A DNA stretch of 64,000 bases from Ampelocalamus luodianensis (taxonomy: Eukaryota > Streptophyta > Magnoliopsida > Poales > Poaceae). Shown here in pieces: positions 1 through 11,419 of this stretch. The stretch spans positions 11,954,671-12,018,670 of the forward strand of contig CM070620.1 in NCBI GenBank assembly GCA_036346255.1, in the 5' to 3' direction. The notes beneath the pieces were generated by a model that searched no databases, had not been told where the DNA came from, and worked only from the letters and a program-made list of their open reading frames with translations. The translations under genes and the position numbers were made by a program. The stretch's first letter is position 1; each line of letters starts with the position of its first letter.

Positions 1-2513
1 ATTGCGCTTGAATTCGTTCGTGCATGACGCCTCAGCCAGCTTGTTGGTTGTAAATGTAATCCAACGAACAAGCGTGATATGGGCAGGCAGCTCGAGGGGA
101 CGCAAGCCTGGCCGAGAATCGGTTTTTGCCCCTACGTCTTGGAGAAACGCCGGTTCGACAGCTCGTACGTGCGCATTAGCCATTAGTACAGGCTTTGCTC
201 CGTTGCTCAACGCAAGCAAGCGCGTGCAACTGATATGTGTGTATTTGTGTGCGATCGCCATGTACTCCAACATTTTGGCACGAAAGAAATAAGAAATCAC
301 CGAGGTTTTATCGTGGATTCGATCGGTTCGCTGTTTCGAGTTTGTTGTCGATCGCAAGATTTTTATCCCGTTGATCAATTCTTCGCACAAAGAACTTACG
401 AGCTTATTTTACCTGATGAATTTAATTACGACGCAAGGAGACAAGTGTGCAACGAATAACTGTACCAACATGATGTGCTTTTGCAACGTAGTTTCAGTTA
501 CCCGAATGAACAAAGATACTACAGTATGCTAGACATTAACAAAAATCCAACCATTATCCCCTTCATGCCCTGACTGAAATTCCTTGTCGTCGTACACGTA
601 CAGGAGGTCCGGAGCACCTAACTAATCTTATTATTCATACGGTGCTGCTATACATACGACATTTTTTTCGTCGTATGCGCGTACGATCTACGTGTTGTGG
701 CGCACAACATGTGAAGGAGCCAGACAGCACACGCAGTTCGTGCCTGGACACGGCGTGGAGGCCGTAGTGCGCGCTAAGCATGCGGCGGTCTAAGAGGGAG
801 CCGGAGCCAACAAAGGTGACACGTGGGCAAGGTGGAAGACGAGGCAGTGGTGGCCGATGCAGAGCTGCAGGGTGGCCAGCGGGGAGGGGGGCCGTGGAGG
901 GCGCTGGGTCAAGGTCCACTGGACGATGAGGCCGACGAGGAGATGGGCGGAGCGGATGTGGCCGAGGTGGAGCCAACGGATGGTGCAGACCCAGCAGCGG
1001 GCGTCGGCGGGGTGGGCGGTGACGAGGGTGGCAACCCAGCGGTTGGCGATGTGGACCGTGTAGCTATGGGGCGTGGGCGTGGAGCGACAGAGACGGGTGA
1101 CGTCCATTGTGGAGGAGGGAGGCGGCGCACGGGGCTCGGAGGAGGTGCTGGGCGGGCGGGTGGCCGGGGCCGTGGCGCGGACCGGTCGGAGTCAAAGGGG
1201 GTGGCGGAGCGAGTGCTCGGGGCCGCATTCGAGTGGCGGTGCGGCCGGACGGCCGGGGGTGTGCGTACACGCGTACAAACGATTTTAGCATTTCCGTTAT
1301 TCATATCCTCTGCCATGTAGTTCAGCTGGCATGTCACTTCATGCATTTCGTGAGTGAAGGTGAGTGAGAAACAAATATATTTCTCGATAAGTATGTAGAC
1401 AACAAATATCAATTCCTTCAATGTTGAGCTAAAATGTAGGAATTTCTGATTGGACGGTTTAGAAGCACGAAATACTACAATCCCGTACCATTTGTACGGA
1501 GGGCACACAACAGGAATCATCCCTATATAACATTGCAGGATTATTCTTTAACCTAGCTTATATAAAGAAAAGTACACAACGAAAAGCACTATTTTTACTA
1601 TAGTATACTACTAAAGTGGACTTTGGAGTTAACAAATCAAAGGTCTTCTGATACTAAAATCCCTTCTTGGCTGGGCCGTAGAATTCATAGTTGGTGCTTG
1701 CAAGTTGCAACCATGCATGTGCCCACATTGCACGCTCCAAGGGAGAAAGAATCGTTCTAGGCAGCCTAGGCCCCCTTATTAAACAAAGGTACACTTGAGA
1801 GCCTCTCCCCGTGCAAGATTCTTGACACGTTACGACATCTAAGAACACCAAAATTTTACGTCAAAAAAAAATTACGTCAAAAAAAGAACACCAAATTATT
1901 TATTTGCCTTGTGCTAGCTGGGGCATATACAATACAAAATGCTTATATAAAGATAAAACAGTAAAGTCGTTTTCGCTAATGCAAATATCTCTTTTGTGGG
2001 TGCTTAGATGATTACACTATCTATTAATTATATATAGTTATCTGCATAGGCACTCCTTATACACCGGTGCCTAATCAAGCACCGATGCTACAAAATAAAC
2101 AACTTATTCGTCCTACGTGGCAAGAAAAATTAACATGATTTTTTCTTTACTAAGCACCCCTCTAAACATACATGTTCATACAATACAGGTGCTTAGAAAA
2201 ATAAATAAATTTTCTTACCACCTAAGACAGATAAACACCTCTCTAAGCAATGGCATTGTACTCCTACTCAGCAAAGGAGCGCATCTTTTTGGGTTGCTGA
2301 CTTGCTGGTTGTTCGGGGAGCACACGCGAGAACCCGGCACACGCTCGCACATGTCGGGGCGCAACCATGTACAATGATGGCTGCTGTTCGGCTGTTCCAT
2401 CTGGTCGCTGCAACCGCACATCGATCACGTAAAAACCAACGCACCATGCATGTGATAGGCCAATGTAGCACACCGGACTAGACATTTGGTTAACAAATTG
2501 CTACTGGCATCTA
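1..2513. other. Left flank, no supported gene
   Basis: I see no gene I can support here. About 780-1280 is a GC-rich block with long overlapping frames on both strands, all of low-complexity composition (Gly/Ala/Arg-rich on plus, Pro/Ser-rich on minus), and none matches a family I recognise. The rest is AT-rich. It could be a captured gene fragment or a GC-rich first exon, but I see no splice-supported continuation. Confidence 0.5.
1985..2280. repeat. Degenerate MITE-like sequence
   Basis: Several copies of the motif GGTGCTTAG or its complement CTAAGCACC occur in both orientations at about 2000-2260, in AT-rich sequence. This resembles a decayed small inverted-repeat element. Clean termini and a target duplication were not found, so the boundaries are approximate. 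Confidence 0.3.
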
Positions 2514-2773
2514 CTGTAAAAAAGAATAAGTCTATTTAAACCCCTTAGCTATTGTGAAAGTATTTTCCAACTTTAAACTATGAAATCAGTTATTTAACAA
2601 CCCTCAATTATCAATACCGGATAGTTTATCCTTCGAGACCATTCTATCCCGGTTTTACATGGCAATGATTTTGACACATGGCAGTGTAGCTCACCCGTCA
2701 ACTACATCTTCTTCCTCTCCGCTACCTCTTCTTCCCCTCTCTTCTCTCCCTCTCTCCTCCAAATCTCGTCCCC

Positions 2774-3276
2774 ATGGCTTCTGCACCCCCCCCCCACCTC
2801 CTCCTGCTTCTCCTCCTCCTCGACGCCAGTGCCGCCTTCCCGCTGATTCTAATGCGCACTTCGGAGACGTCGAGGAGCGCGTCCGTGAGGGGGCGGAGCG
2901 CGGCCGACGCGGAGGTGGATGGAGCCGAAGCTGAGTGGGCGATGTCGACGAGTGCAGTGTATATGGAGGATTCCTGGTCCCGGAGGCGTGGACATAATTG
3001 TAGCAGATGGAATTCCTCTCTCTGAAGGTCAATTGAATCAACAGGATGGAAGCAAGAACTGATCAACTGAATTGGTTGGTTTACTTTTGATTTTTTTTTC
3101 TCTCCACGTACGGGTTTGGTAAGACGGTGTAAATGATGAGATCGATTTGGGTTCCTAGCAAATTCAAAAGCTATGACCTTGCTAGCCCAGTCGCAGGACC
3201 TTAACAAGCGGGAGCTCCGGCCCTACAGCGGCGCGGCGGCGTTGTTCGTCCAGATGGGCGCGTACGGGGGCGGTCC
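2774..3276 (+). pseudogene. Captured coding-like cargo of MULE 1, left part
   Basis: A GC-rich frame starts at 2774 with MASAPPPH followed by a run of leucines, like a signal peptide, and runs to about 3025 before stopping. Past 3170 another frame, NKRELRPYSGAAALFVQMG, reads like a genuine exon and is cut at 3276 by a Copia-type LTR. I cannot name the source gene. The position inside a MULE suggests a transduplicated fragment rather than a working gene. The cargo continues at 7023 beyond the LTR. Confidence 0.4.
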
Positions 3277-3445
3277 TGTTGGAATTAATCTTGTCATGCT
3301 AAGTATGTTTAACATGTGTGTGAGTCTGCATGATAATTGTACATGTAGATGTGAGTCGTGTTGCCTGGCTGTGCATGCAGCTAGAAGAGTGATATGCATG
3401 TTTGAGTTGCACCTTGAGAAGGATGCAGCCATGATATGATATGTT

Positions 3446-3461
3446 AAAAGTGGCGATAGAC
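3446..3461. repeat. LINE target-site duplication, left copy
   Basis: The 16-mer AAAAGTGGCGATAGAC is repeated exactly at 6595-6610 on the far side of the LINE and its A-tail. The A residues at the left edge overlap the tail, so the minimal duplication is about 12 bp. Confidence 0.9.
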
Positions 3462-6400
3462 CCAACTCTCGAGAGGATTGATAGAGCTTTTGTCAACTCC
3501 GATTGGGACCTGTTCTTCTCGGATTATCAGCTGCAACCCCTGTCCTCCTCTATTTCTGATCACTGCCCACTGATGCTTTCGGAAAAGGAAAGGATTTCAA
3601 AACCCAGGCGTTTTGCTTTTAAAAATTACTGGCCTTTCCTAAACGGGTATAAAGAGGTGGTGACAGAGGCATGGTCGCAATCCGTGGAGGCAGTAGACCC
3701 CATCAAGATACTGCTATGCAAATTGCAGAGGACGGCAAAAGCCTTGACAAACTGGAATAGCTCAAAAGTTGGCAATAAAAAACTGCAGATGTGTCTAGCT
3801 AACGAAATTATCCTCCAGCTGGACCAAGCCCAGGAACTCCGGCAACTCTCTGACCGAGAAAAGTTGTTACATAGGGACTTAAAAGCAAGGATCCTAGGCT
3901 TAGCGGCAATACAACGCATGGAATGGAGGCAGCGATCTCGGATTATGTGGGATGCAAACACAAAATTTTTTCATTCCAAAGCAACCTCTAGAAAGAGGAA
4001 AATTTTATTAGCGTTTTATCTGATTCAGCTGGCAGCTACGTCCTCCAGGCTGAAAAGGAAACAGCGTTGTTCCAACACTTTTCACGCATTATTGGGACAA
4101 CACGGCAAGCCACAAGTGCTTTTAACTGGGAACACATTTGGCCAAATCACGATTTTTCACAAGTGCTAACACAGTTGGAACAACCTTTCTCAGAACAAGA
4201 AATCTTCATGGCAATTTGCACTATGCCTCGAGATAAGGCAACAGGTCCTGACGGCTTTACTGGGGCTTTCTACAAGGAAACCTGGGACATCATCAAATCG
4301 GATATTATGGCGGTTTTTCTTAAATTCTATCATCAGAATAGAATGCATCTTGCAAAAATCAATTCAGCAGATATAGTTCTGTTGCCAAAAAAAGAGCAGC
4401 CCTCAGATGTCGGGGACTTCAGACCAATTAGTCTGATTCATAGCATGGGCAAGCTAATATCCAAGGTGCTTGCACTGAGGCTATCCAGCCACATGGATGC
4501 TTTGATCAAGACGCGATGTATCCAGGACAACTTTCTTTATGTGCAGAACGTGGCACGCAGTTACCACCGCTCCAAGACACCGGTCCTTATGATCAAGCTG
4601 GACATTTCGAAAGCCTTTGACTCGGTATCCTGGCCTTATTTACTGGACGCTCTCCAACATTTTGGGTTTGGACCACGATGGAGGGAATGGATAACAATGT
4701 TGCTCAGTTCCTCAAACTCATCAACAATCTTAAATGGGTTGAGAGGGCCAAGAATCTGGCACAAATATGGGGTGCGGCAAGGCGACCCTCTATCACCATA
4801 TCTTTTCCTCTTAGCGATTGACGCACTCCAGCGAATCCTGGACACGGCCACAACGGAAGGATGGCTATCCCCCCTGGGGGGGAGGACGGTCAAGGCACGA
4901 CTGTCCCTATACGCGGATGACGCGATGATTTTTATGCCACCAGTTAACCAAGATCTCCACACTCTCAGAATCCTCCTACGAATTTTTGGAGAGGTCACCG
5001 AACTTACGGTTAACCTGAATAAGAGCGCAATTATCACTATCCAATGTGAGGATCTAGACCTGCAAGACATTTTGAGCGACTTTCCAGCACCCACGAGGTG
5101 CATGCCTTGCACTTATCTCGGACTGCCCTTGTCCTTGAGAAAGTTGAGGAAGGTGCACTTCCAACCTCTATTAGATAAAATTAATGCAAGGCTTGCAGGC
5201 TACAAAAAGAAAATGCTTTCCAGAGCTGGAAGACTCAAGATACTCAAGGCGGTTCTCACTTCCATCCCTATCTACCACATGACCCTGGCCGACCTCCCGG
5301 CATGGACGAGGAAGCAGATCGATAAGAGTCGTAGGGCTTGGTTCTGGAGCGGAAACGAGTTGCATACGGGAGGGGGAAAGTGCTGGATTAATTGGAATAT
5401 GATATGTCGTCCAAAAAAATGGGGAGGACTCGGAGTACTTCATTTGGCTTCTTTTAGCCGGGCCTTACGCCTCAGATGGCTTTGGTATCAATGGAAAGCA
5501 CCTGGAAAGCAATGGAACGGGACTCACTTGCCAGCGGACACTAAAGATTATGAGCTTTTTCGGGCTTCAACAAAGATTACGCTGGGAAACGGGGATAAGG
5601 CAAGTTTCTGGAATGATGTTTGGTTCGGATGTTCATCGCTGAGGGATTTGGCCCCTAACCTTTATCAGATTTCGGCCAGAAAAAGCAGAACAGTGAAGGA
5701 GGCTCTGCATGGAAATAACTGGATCGTAGACCTAAAACGGAAAATCACTGTGCATCATATTCTTGAGTTTGTGCAGATTTTTGGAAAGATCGCTCAGGTA
5801 TCATTGGTGTCAGAAACCCCAGATGACATAACTTGGAAGTGAACCCCCACCGGAAATTACTCGGCCAAGTCGGCATATAACATTCAGTTTGAGGGATCCA
5901 TCGCGAGCCCTTATGTCGACCTCATTTGGAAACCTTGGGCCCCGCAAAAAACTAAAATTTTCACTTGGCTCGCTATCCAGGAACGGATACCGACGGCAGA
6001 TGTTTTAACGCTAAGGCACATACCAAATGATTTTTGGTGCCCGCTCTGCACAAATAGCCCAGAAACAGCGGGGCATCTGCTCATCGACTGTACTTACACA
6101 AAGAGGATCTGGAATGCCATAGCGATTTGGGCTCGTCGTAATAGCTTGCTACCCTCGCCTGTTTTTACCCAGGTGTCAGTTCTGCATTGGTGGATGGAGA
6201 AGTCGCAAAATGAAATCGGCTCAAACAGAAAAGGACAAGGCTCGTTAATCATGCTGATTTTATGGCATATCTGGAACGAGCGAAACAGAAGAATTTTTCA
6301 ACACAAGCGAAATGACGTCGCGGGGTGCTCGTGATGATTAAAGAGGACGCCAGGACATGGATTTCCTGTGGGGCAAATAAGTTAGCATCCTATCTTCGAC

Positions 6401-6598
6401 AGGAGATGTAGCCCTTCCTCCCGTTTGATGTGCCCCTCCCTGTTTTTTTATTTCTTTATTTTTTCTATTTTTTCCTTTCTGTTTTTTTTTCTTTTTGAGC
6501 CTTTTTTCCTTTTTGTAATCTCTAAACTCTGTTTGTTCGTTTTCTCTACCTTTAATGCAGTATGGCAGCTCTACTGTCATACCATTCAAAAAAAAAAA
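3462..6598 (+). mobile_element. L1-type LINE, 5' truncated
   Basis: This insertion ends in an A-run at about 6588-6598 and is flanked by a perfect 16-bp duplication (3446-3461 and 6595-6610). It begins inside the endonuclease domain, so the 5' end was lost, as is usual for target-primed reverse transcription. The 3' UTR (about 6335-6588) is T-rich. It sits within the Copia-type solo LTR and is therefore younger than it. Perfect duplications and a nearly open ORF suggest a fairly recent insertion. Confidence 0.92.
3463..6334 (+). pseudogene. LINE ORF2: endonuclease end, reverse transcriptase, zf-RVT
   Basis: The frame opens with the C-terminal end of an AP-like endonuclease (SSSISDHCPLML near 3552). 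A frameshift lies near 4000-4010, after residues SRKRK, and reading resumes in the frame open from 4067. The reverse transcriptase has the fingers motif DKATGPDGF (about 4233), DISKAFDSVSW, GVRQGDPLSPYLF and catalytic YADD at 4910-4921. A single TGA at 5840-5842 stands where TGG is likely. The same frame then continues through a zf-RVT-like region with CPLC and H..C residues (about 6040-6100) to a stop near 6334. The copy is dead because it is 5' truncated, frameshifted and carries one nonsense codon. Confidence 0.9.
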
Positions 6599-7022
6599 GT
6601 GGCGATAGACTAGGGAGTTAGTGCATGCATAGAGTTAGTTTGTTAGTGGTGTAGAAGAGTTAGTGGTGCTGCATGTCTTGCATGCGCGAGTCATAAAAAT
6701 AAATTTTATAGGAGAGGACCTCAGGAGGGACCCCATACATCTGTCGTTTCCATAGAATTTGCTTCCCTGGGTCATGGCGTCAGTGGTTGCTGTATGAACT
6801 AGTTAGCTGCATGTATTTAAGGAGTCCAGTTGAATAAGAGAAGAAGTACAGAGGGGGAATGTAGCTCAACAGTGTGTATGAGTTTCTGGTTGTTCTCTGT
6901 ACATGTGCTTCTTCATTTTCTAGTCTGTGTGCGTGTGCATGAAGCCCACCAAGAGGAAGACTGAGTGAATCAGATTTGTGTTTGTGAAAAACACATATTG
7001 AGTGAGGGAGTGTTTCCCAACA

Positions 7023-7420
7023 GCCAGCACCTTTGTCGTCGTCGGGCTGGGGTCCAAGCAGGCACATGTCTTCGGCACCTCCTACTTTGTACCAAGTTTT
7101 ACAAGATGCTCTCTGATTGGGGCTACAGCCGAATCAGCACAAGATTCTGGCGAGAACGGCGAGTGGCAGCGACGCTCATGGCCTCAGTCTGTGGAGGAGG
7201 AGGTGGGTAGGAGTGGCGGAGGAGGTGGTGAATAAGCGCGGTGGAGAGGCAGCCATGGCAGCCGGAGAGGAGAGGAGGGGAGGAAGAAGAGGATGAGGAG
7301 AGATTGTGGCTGACGGTTGGGCCCCACGATCCTTTTTTTTGGTTGATTCTGATGATTGGCCTATCATGTCCGCTGTAACCTAGTGACGCGGCAGCCAACA
7401 TGGCGAAAAATACAGATGAA
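7023..7420 (+). pseudogene. Captured coding-like cargo of MULE 1, right part
   Basis: Directly after the solo LTR a coding-like stretch reads ASTFVVVGLGSKQAHVFGTS (about 7023-7083) and then loses exon character. It probably continues the exon broken at 3276. After it come purine-rich low-complexity GGAGGA blocks and the start of the right TIR. The source gene is not recognised. Confidence 0.35.
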
Positions 7421-7512
7421 ACCAACTAAGGGGTGGAAAGTAAACCATGGAAAGTAAACCATTTCAATAGTTGAGGGGGATCAATTATCCGATTTCATAG
7501 TTGAGCGTTAAA

Positions 7513-9907
7513 TCTATTATCTTATTAAAGCATAGTCAAAACAAGTCATCATATTCACTCTTAAATGCTAGAAATTCTCATATTAATCGGTGGAAAAGAG
7601 AAAGATCTATACCCATTGATCGTGGTAGTCCAAATTATAGCGGTCTAGATTAAAAAAAAAGTTCATGTCAAGTAAAACAAAATTAGAATTCGGAATAAAA
7701 AAATAAAACAAAATCAACAATTTGATTTCTATACAGATTCCTAAGTAAAAAAGTCCATATTAAATACAATAAAACTTAAATTCGGAATAAAAATGAAATA
7801 AAATAAAATTAGTAATTTGATTTTCATATGAATTTCTAAGTAAAATATATAAATAATTATAATTTGGAATAAAAAATAAAAAAACTAGAAATTAGATTTG
7901 CATACAAAATTCAACAAAAAATAACTGAAATTTAGAATAAAAATAAAATAAAATAAGCAATTTGATATTGATACAAATTCTAATAATTATAATTTGGAAT
8001 ACAAAATAAACAGAATTAGCAATTAGATTTGTATACGAAATACAACAAAAAAGTAATTGGAATTACAAATAAAAGTAAAATAGCATTAGAAATTTGATTT
8101 CAATATGAATTCCAAAGTGAAATCTCTAAATAACTGCAATTCAAAAAAAAAAAGAGAAATTAGCAATTGGATTTTGATACTAATTCCTAGAAAAAAGAAC
8201 TAAAATTCTGAATAAAAAAACAAAACAAAATTTGCAATTTGATTTTCATACGTATTCCAAAATAAAATCCCCAAATAACTAAAATTTTGAATGAATTAAA
8301 TAAATTTAGGAATTTGATTTGTATACAAACTCCAATAAAAAATAACTGAAATGTTCAATAAAAATATAAATTATAACGAGGATGACACGAATGGTGTCCG
8401 AGGAGCGAGGAGACACAAAAGAAGTCACCACGTTCGCTCTCAAGGTCACGTGTTTCTATTGTTGCTTCCTATGGAATAAAAATAAATAATAATTTAAATT
8501 TTGATTAAAAAATACAAGTTATAACGAGAATAACACGAATGGTGTCAGATGAGACCACAAAAGAGTGCAATAGCATTGATCTATCCTACAAGAAGATATT
8601 AATCTATAAGGAAGCGAGAGCTGAGGCGACGACAATAGAGATGAGGACAATATCATGCTGCTCGCCAGAGTCGTTGAAGAGAAAGTCCAATGTTGAAGGA
8701 ACCAAGGGCTACGATGACAAGTGGTGAGTATCGATGTTGTTGAAAAAGTTAGTGGCCAAAGAAGATGATGGGGAAGCCCTAGCAGAGAGGAGATGAACCT
8801 TTGCATAGAAGACAAGATATGGATGATATGAGACCGTTGGGTGGCTAGGAGCGTGCCATCATTGGTGAGGGGTACGTTGTTGCCGGCATTGGTGAAAAGA
8901 TTTGTCATATCGTTAGACAACGACTAAAGCAAACATGCCGACATTAGTGAAGATAGAAAGTCACCATGGTTAGTGAGAAAACCACAACATTCAGTTGGCT
9001 AACGTCGAAGAAGAGGAGCGACTGACACAAGAAAAGAGGACATCGAGCATGTATAACATCATGCATGTGTATGTACATGCTAGTATCTGTACGAATAGAA
9101 GCGCGAGCGTACAAAGACAAAAGAAAAACAAGCTTGGAGTGGAGATGGCACAGCCGTAGGGTATATGCTTGGGGTTCACCGGAGAGAGTGTGACTGGTGG
9201 TCCCAGGTGGGATCTTCGATGGTTATATGTGTATACGCGTTGATGTCGCAATGATTAATATTAAGCAATAATTAGAGAGAAATAGAAAATAACTATGTGG
9301 TAAAGTAATGCATTGGAAGATATAGCAGCTGAGAGAGATCGATCAAGATTTGGGCTTACTGTTGGAGATTAAAGCAAAAAATGTGATAGTGAGAAGAGAT
9401 AGAAGCCGCACGGTTTGGTGGGATAGCCGGCGTGTGAGGGGTGATAAATTCAAGATAGGTCGCCCATGGTGGTGCATCGGTGTATGCGCGAGCAAAGTAC
9501 TCTAATACATTATACCATGTAAACTAATAAGATAATTTATGTACACATAATCAACGTATTACTTGAGATTAAATAGAGTTACATGTGCATGCATACAATT
9601 TGAGAAAAAAACTAACTAATAGAGTAAGAATAGGGGCATACAACTACATGATCTATGCATGATAAAGAGTCGTTAGTCTCTAAGAACCCCAACAACTTAT
9701 TATGTTCAATGATTTTCTTTAATCAAAGCACATACTTCAATTACGTTCCTCAGATTGTAATTTGTTTCAAGCTTCTATTGTCGTTTTCAATGTTTAGAAT
9801 ATCTTAAAAGTCTAAATAAGTTACAAGATACGTAAATATATTATCAAGCATTTATACAGATTTCAAAACAAATTTAATCGCACAAATGTGTGGGGGCACC
9901 CTACTAG
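7513..9907 (+). mobile_element. Helitron 1, non-autonomous
   Basis: The element begins TCTATTATCTTATTAAAG at 7513, preceded by A, and ends CACCCTACTAG at 9907, followed by T. That is the A|TC...CTAG|T arrangement of Helitrons. A short stem (CACA/TGTG) sits about 10 bp before the terminal CTAG. The first ~850 bp are AT-rich repeats of the type gaattcc...aaaataa...gcaatttgatt; the right part is unique and shared with the copy at 54546-56933. No Rep/helicase coding is present. It inserted into the right TIR of MULE 1. Confidence 0.8.
7640..8380 (+). repeat. AT-rich internal repeat array of Helitron 1
   Basis: Imperfect units alternate between two forms: one with gatttgtatacgaattcc-like cores followed by aacaaaaaataact, and one with gattttcatacgaattcc followed by taagtaaaat and ccctaaataac. 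Both are separated by gaataaaaataaaat runs. The same array occurs in the related elements at 54546 and 61481. It is non-coding and gives this part of the Helitron a satellite-like character. Confidence 0.7.
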
Positions 9908-10057
9908 TTTTAAACAAACTTAATAGTTGAGGGGTTAAATGAACTTATTCCCTCTTAAAATTCTATAAAAACATCATTAGTTAATTGTTGATTTCAAGAA
10001 GCAGTGTGCACGCGAAACCAATTGATCATTGGTCACCAGGCTCATCACTAGTTGGGG

Positions 10058-10095
10058 ACATAGATAGTCCCAAAAAACAAAGGGACTGTCTATGT
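10058..10095 (+). repeat. Perfect-loop hairpin near MITE cluster
   Basis: ACATAGATAGTCCC (10058-10071) and GGGACTGTCTATGT (10082-10095) form a 14-bp stem with one mismatch around a 10-nt A-rich loop. It lies at the edge of a sequence of MITE character (TTGCCTGAAA... at about 10100 and its partial complement TTTCAGGTAA near 10405). Confidence 0.5.
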
Positions 10096-10439
10096 GTAAG
10101 TTGCCTGAAAATTTGTTATTTTTCAGTCACTTGTTCCCACCTTTAGATTTTTATCTAACGACACGAGAAAAAAAACGTTACAATAAAATTACAAAAAATA
10201 CAAAAATAATAATAAAACAAATTCTAAACTAGTCAAAAGTAAATCTAGGTGAACCCTACAAATACAAAAATACAAAAATAAAATACAAAAATAAATAGAA
10301 CTAAAAGTTACAGTAGAGCTATGCTAAAATTGGACATCACTTGGTAGTGCAATTTTAGGCTTAGTATTGTGCAACCGTAGATGACTGATGGTTAAAAAAA
10401 TTTCAGGTAACCAAAAAAATAGCCAATCCGTTTTTTTTT

Positions 10440-10594
10440 AAAACGGCTTTGATGGCGACCAGCCAAATCGTGATTCGTCAAATTATCTTTTGTAATGCAG
10501 TTCTTAAGTACTACTAGTGTTTAAACAAAACGGCTTTGATGGCGACCAGCCAAATAGTGATTCGTCAAATTCTCTTTTGTACTGCAGTTCTTAA
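10440..10594 (+). repeat. Tandem duplication holding a MITE empty site
   Basis: A unit starting AAAACGGCTTTGATGGCGAC is present at about 10440-10522 and again from about 10527, with few differences. The first copy reads through CTTAAGTACTACTAG uninterrupted. In the second copy the same site is split by the MITE at 10595-11019, so the pair records the site before and after insertion. Confidence 0.8.
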
Positions 10595-11019
10595 GAGCAT
10601 CTACAATAGTTTGTTTCTAATAAAAAGAAACAAGTCTTCCAATAGATTGTTTCTTGAGCTTGTGTCTAGCACTTTAATTGTTACAAGTGTGCATAATTCT
10701 TGATGATCAATAATAAGTACAACTTTGTGGTCTATATGTTTTGGCTCATTTATCATATCAATAATAAAGTCGGGATGCACAAGTGATCTGATGGATATTT
10801 TGCTTGAAGACAGTGGGACCCACAAAACGTGTTTTTAGGTAACAAATAAGTCTCCAATAGAGTATTTGGTTGTTTCTTATGTCTTGGTATTAACAATTTG
10901 CTAGTTTCTTCATCTAGAAACAACCTCACCTTCTCTCTTCACCTTCTCTCCTCCACATCACCTAAATGCTGATGTGGCAACCCCTTAATAACAAGTGACG
11001 TGAACTGTTGTAGATGCTC
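10595..11019. mobile_element. Tourist-like MITE, copy 1
   Basis: TIRs are GAGCATCTACAATAG (10595) and, reversed, CTGTTGTAGATGCTC (ending 11019). Target duplications TAA lie at 10592-10594 and 11020-11022, the 3-bp signature of PIF/Harbinger Tourist MITEs. The unfilled copy of the flanking duplication confirms the boundaries. The element is 425 bp and non-coding. A second family member lies at 57130-57589. Confidence 0.88.
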
Positions 11020-11419
11020 TAAGTACTACTAGTGTTGGAAGAATCACGAGCTCGATCATCAAACCAATCAGGCCTCGTAGAAACGAAATGGAGGCACTAG
11101 TCGTGGTGGTTCTACAAATGCTCGTCACGCATATGAATTATAGAAACAAGAGGTAAAAATTGAAGATTATTTTTTACTCAATCTGTTTAAGAATGTATGA
11201 TGTTTTGGATACCAACATGGTCGCCATGTCTAACTTTAACAGTTATTTTTCATATGATTATGTTAGTAAAACAAATACAAAATTATTATATTATAAAAAT
11301 ATTTATCATGATAAATCTAATGATACTATTAACTTATGATAAATCTAAATAGTTTTTATATATTATTAGACAAAGTGAGAAAAGTTTGACCGTATATTTT
11401 CTAACACGTGGTAGAGACG

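Larger units (their letters stand above)
3277..7022. mobile_element. Copia-type solo LTR split by a LINE
   Basis: The sequence starts TGTTGGAATT at 3277 and ends TTTCCCAACA at 7022, giving the TGTTGG/CCAACA terminal inverted repeat typical of LTRs. With the LINE (3462-6610) removed, about 600 bp remains, including a TATA-like TGTATTTAAGG near 6812. No internal region or second LTR is present, so I call it a solo LTR. The flanking 5-mers ggtcc and gccag do not match, so a clean target duplication is absent. Confidence 0.6.
2523..9951. mobile_element. MULE-like element 1 with nested insertions
   Basis: The left TIR, starting with AGAATAAG at 2523, matches the reverse complement of the right end, which finishes with CTTATTCC at 9951. 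Both arms carry the pattern TTTAACCCCT, AACTATGAAAT and CTCAA. The right TIR is cut by a Helitron at 7513-9907, and the two halves rejoin when it is removed. Flanking 9-mers ctgtaaaaa (2514-2522) and ctcttaaaa (9952-9960) match at 7 of 9 positions, compatible with an aged Mutator-type duplication. Without the nested Helitron and the LTR/LINE, about 1.3 kb remains, mostly GC-rich cargo. Confidence 0.65.

Noticed and set aside
823..1320. Long Gly/Ala-rich frame that could be a gene
   Set aside because: Several frames on both strands are open because the block is GC-rich; no domain, splice support or codon pattern picks one.
8519..9251. Minus frames in Helitron 1 as captured genes
   Set aside because: The corresponding frames in Helitron 2 are broken and the sequences have no recognisable domain.
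10190..10300. CRISPR-like or satellite array of AAAATACAAAAATA words
   Set aside because: Short irregular A-rich repetition in a plant intergenic region; no spacer structure.
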